A stretch of DNA of 41,504 bases from CAIYZT01 sp052387855 (GTDB lineage Bacteria > Pseudomonadota > Alphaproteobacteria > Rhodobacterales > Rhodobacteraceae), in contig JBQTIT010000026.1 in the NCBI GenBank assembly GCA_052387855.1, positions 1 to 41,504 of the forward strand, read 5' to 3'. Made by a program: the position numbers and the translations under genes. Below are positions 41,347-41,504 of this stretch, piece after piece (the stretch's first letter is position 1; each line of letters starts with the position of its first letter). Below the pieces are notes generated by a model. It was given only the letters and a program-made list of their open reading frames with translations. It searched no databases and was not told where the DNA came from.

Positions 41347-41504
41347 ATATAGCGGATCTGGTCGGACCAGTACCGTTCCATCGTAAGCGGCGGCCATGCC
41401 CCATTGATTTCGCGCCTGCGCGTTGCCGTGATGGTTCGGAGCGGAGGGCGGCTGGTAGCTCGTCAGGGACTACGAGACGAGGTCCTTATGCATCATTGTC
41501 CTGC
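41347..41504. other. Window end, no supported gene
   Basis: After the kpsC reading frame only 158 bases remain. On the minus strand a frame without a good start reads TATRRREINGAWPPLTMERY then WSDQIRYIY and stops at 41340, seven bases inside kpsC; it could be the end of a convergent gene truncated or broken at 41463-41465 by a stop. I recognise no family. Confidence 0.4.

Noticed and set aside
41340..41462. Minus-strand frame with NGAWPPLTMERYWSDQIRYIY
   Set aside because: It has no good start, is stopped upstream within about 41 codons, and its family is not recognisable in the available length.

Overview
The window is high-GC alphaproteobacterial chromosomal DNA, most probably from the Rhodobacteraceae/Paracoccaceae (Rhodobacter-Paracoccus-like). 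The evidence is a two-piece circularly permuted tmRNA gene with the tag ANDNRAPMALAA, the fumC-DUF4169-ribbon-helix-helix gene order, an alphaproteobacterial-type SspB, a cysK-mscS-alaX cluster, and a repeated intergenic element ending in GTGGGATATTT. I could run no database search, so family names come from motifs and known protein architectures.

Layout. (1) Bases 1-3422 are an accessory patch. It holds the C-terminal remnant of a large serine recombinase, a small helix-turn-helix companion gene, a tightly coupled pair encoding an HNH-HIT fusion protein and a GIY-YIG nuclease, and a convergent DUF3883 protein with a nuclease-like fold. It is less GC-rich-looking than its surroundings and stops short of a tRNA-Ser(GGA) gene at 3772-3861. 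(2) 3929-10711, all on the minus strand: cysteine synthase, a large MscS-type channel and the AlaX editing protein joined by overlapping starts and stops; then a GntR-FCD regulator and a class III aminotransferase whose upstream regions share a TTTGATCAAA palindrome. (3) 10960-24835 is one sugar-catabolic locus. An eight-gene minus-strand operon (binding protein, two permeases, GH2 beta-mannosidase-like and GH43 beta-xylosidase-like hydrolases, ATPase, TIM-barrel isomerase, Gfo/Idh/MocA oxidoreductase) faces a LacI regulator followed by a second isomerase/oxidoreductase pair. A perfect 14-bp palindrome sits in the shared control region. (4) 24872-28851, minus strand: cyclopropane-fatty-acid synthase, photolyase and a class V aminotransferase. 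(5) 29157-33948, plus strand: a PotD-like binding protein, the tmRNA gene, rhodanese-ChrB and ChrA chromate genes, the SspB adaptor and a PmtA-like methyltransferase. (6) 34031-36616: fumC, DUF4169 and RHH genes, then riboflavin synthase on the minus strand. (7) 36714-41346: capsule genes kpsS, a Wza/KpsD-like export lipoprotein and kpsC; kpsC carries a one-base frameshift near its end.

How they work together. The central locus imports an oligosaccharide or glycoside through a CUT1 ABC transporter, trims it with GH2 and GH43 enzymes and oxidises or isomerises the products under LacI control. The GntR regulator probably controls polyamine-type transamination, and a similar TGATCA site upstream of the distant PotD-like gene suggests a small regulon. 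tmRNA and SspB, 2.5 kb apart, belong to the same protein quality-control pathway. The most likely source of something undescribed is the HNH-HIT/GIY-YIG pair in the recombinase-associated patch, which looks like a candidate defence or DNA-processing module.
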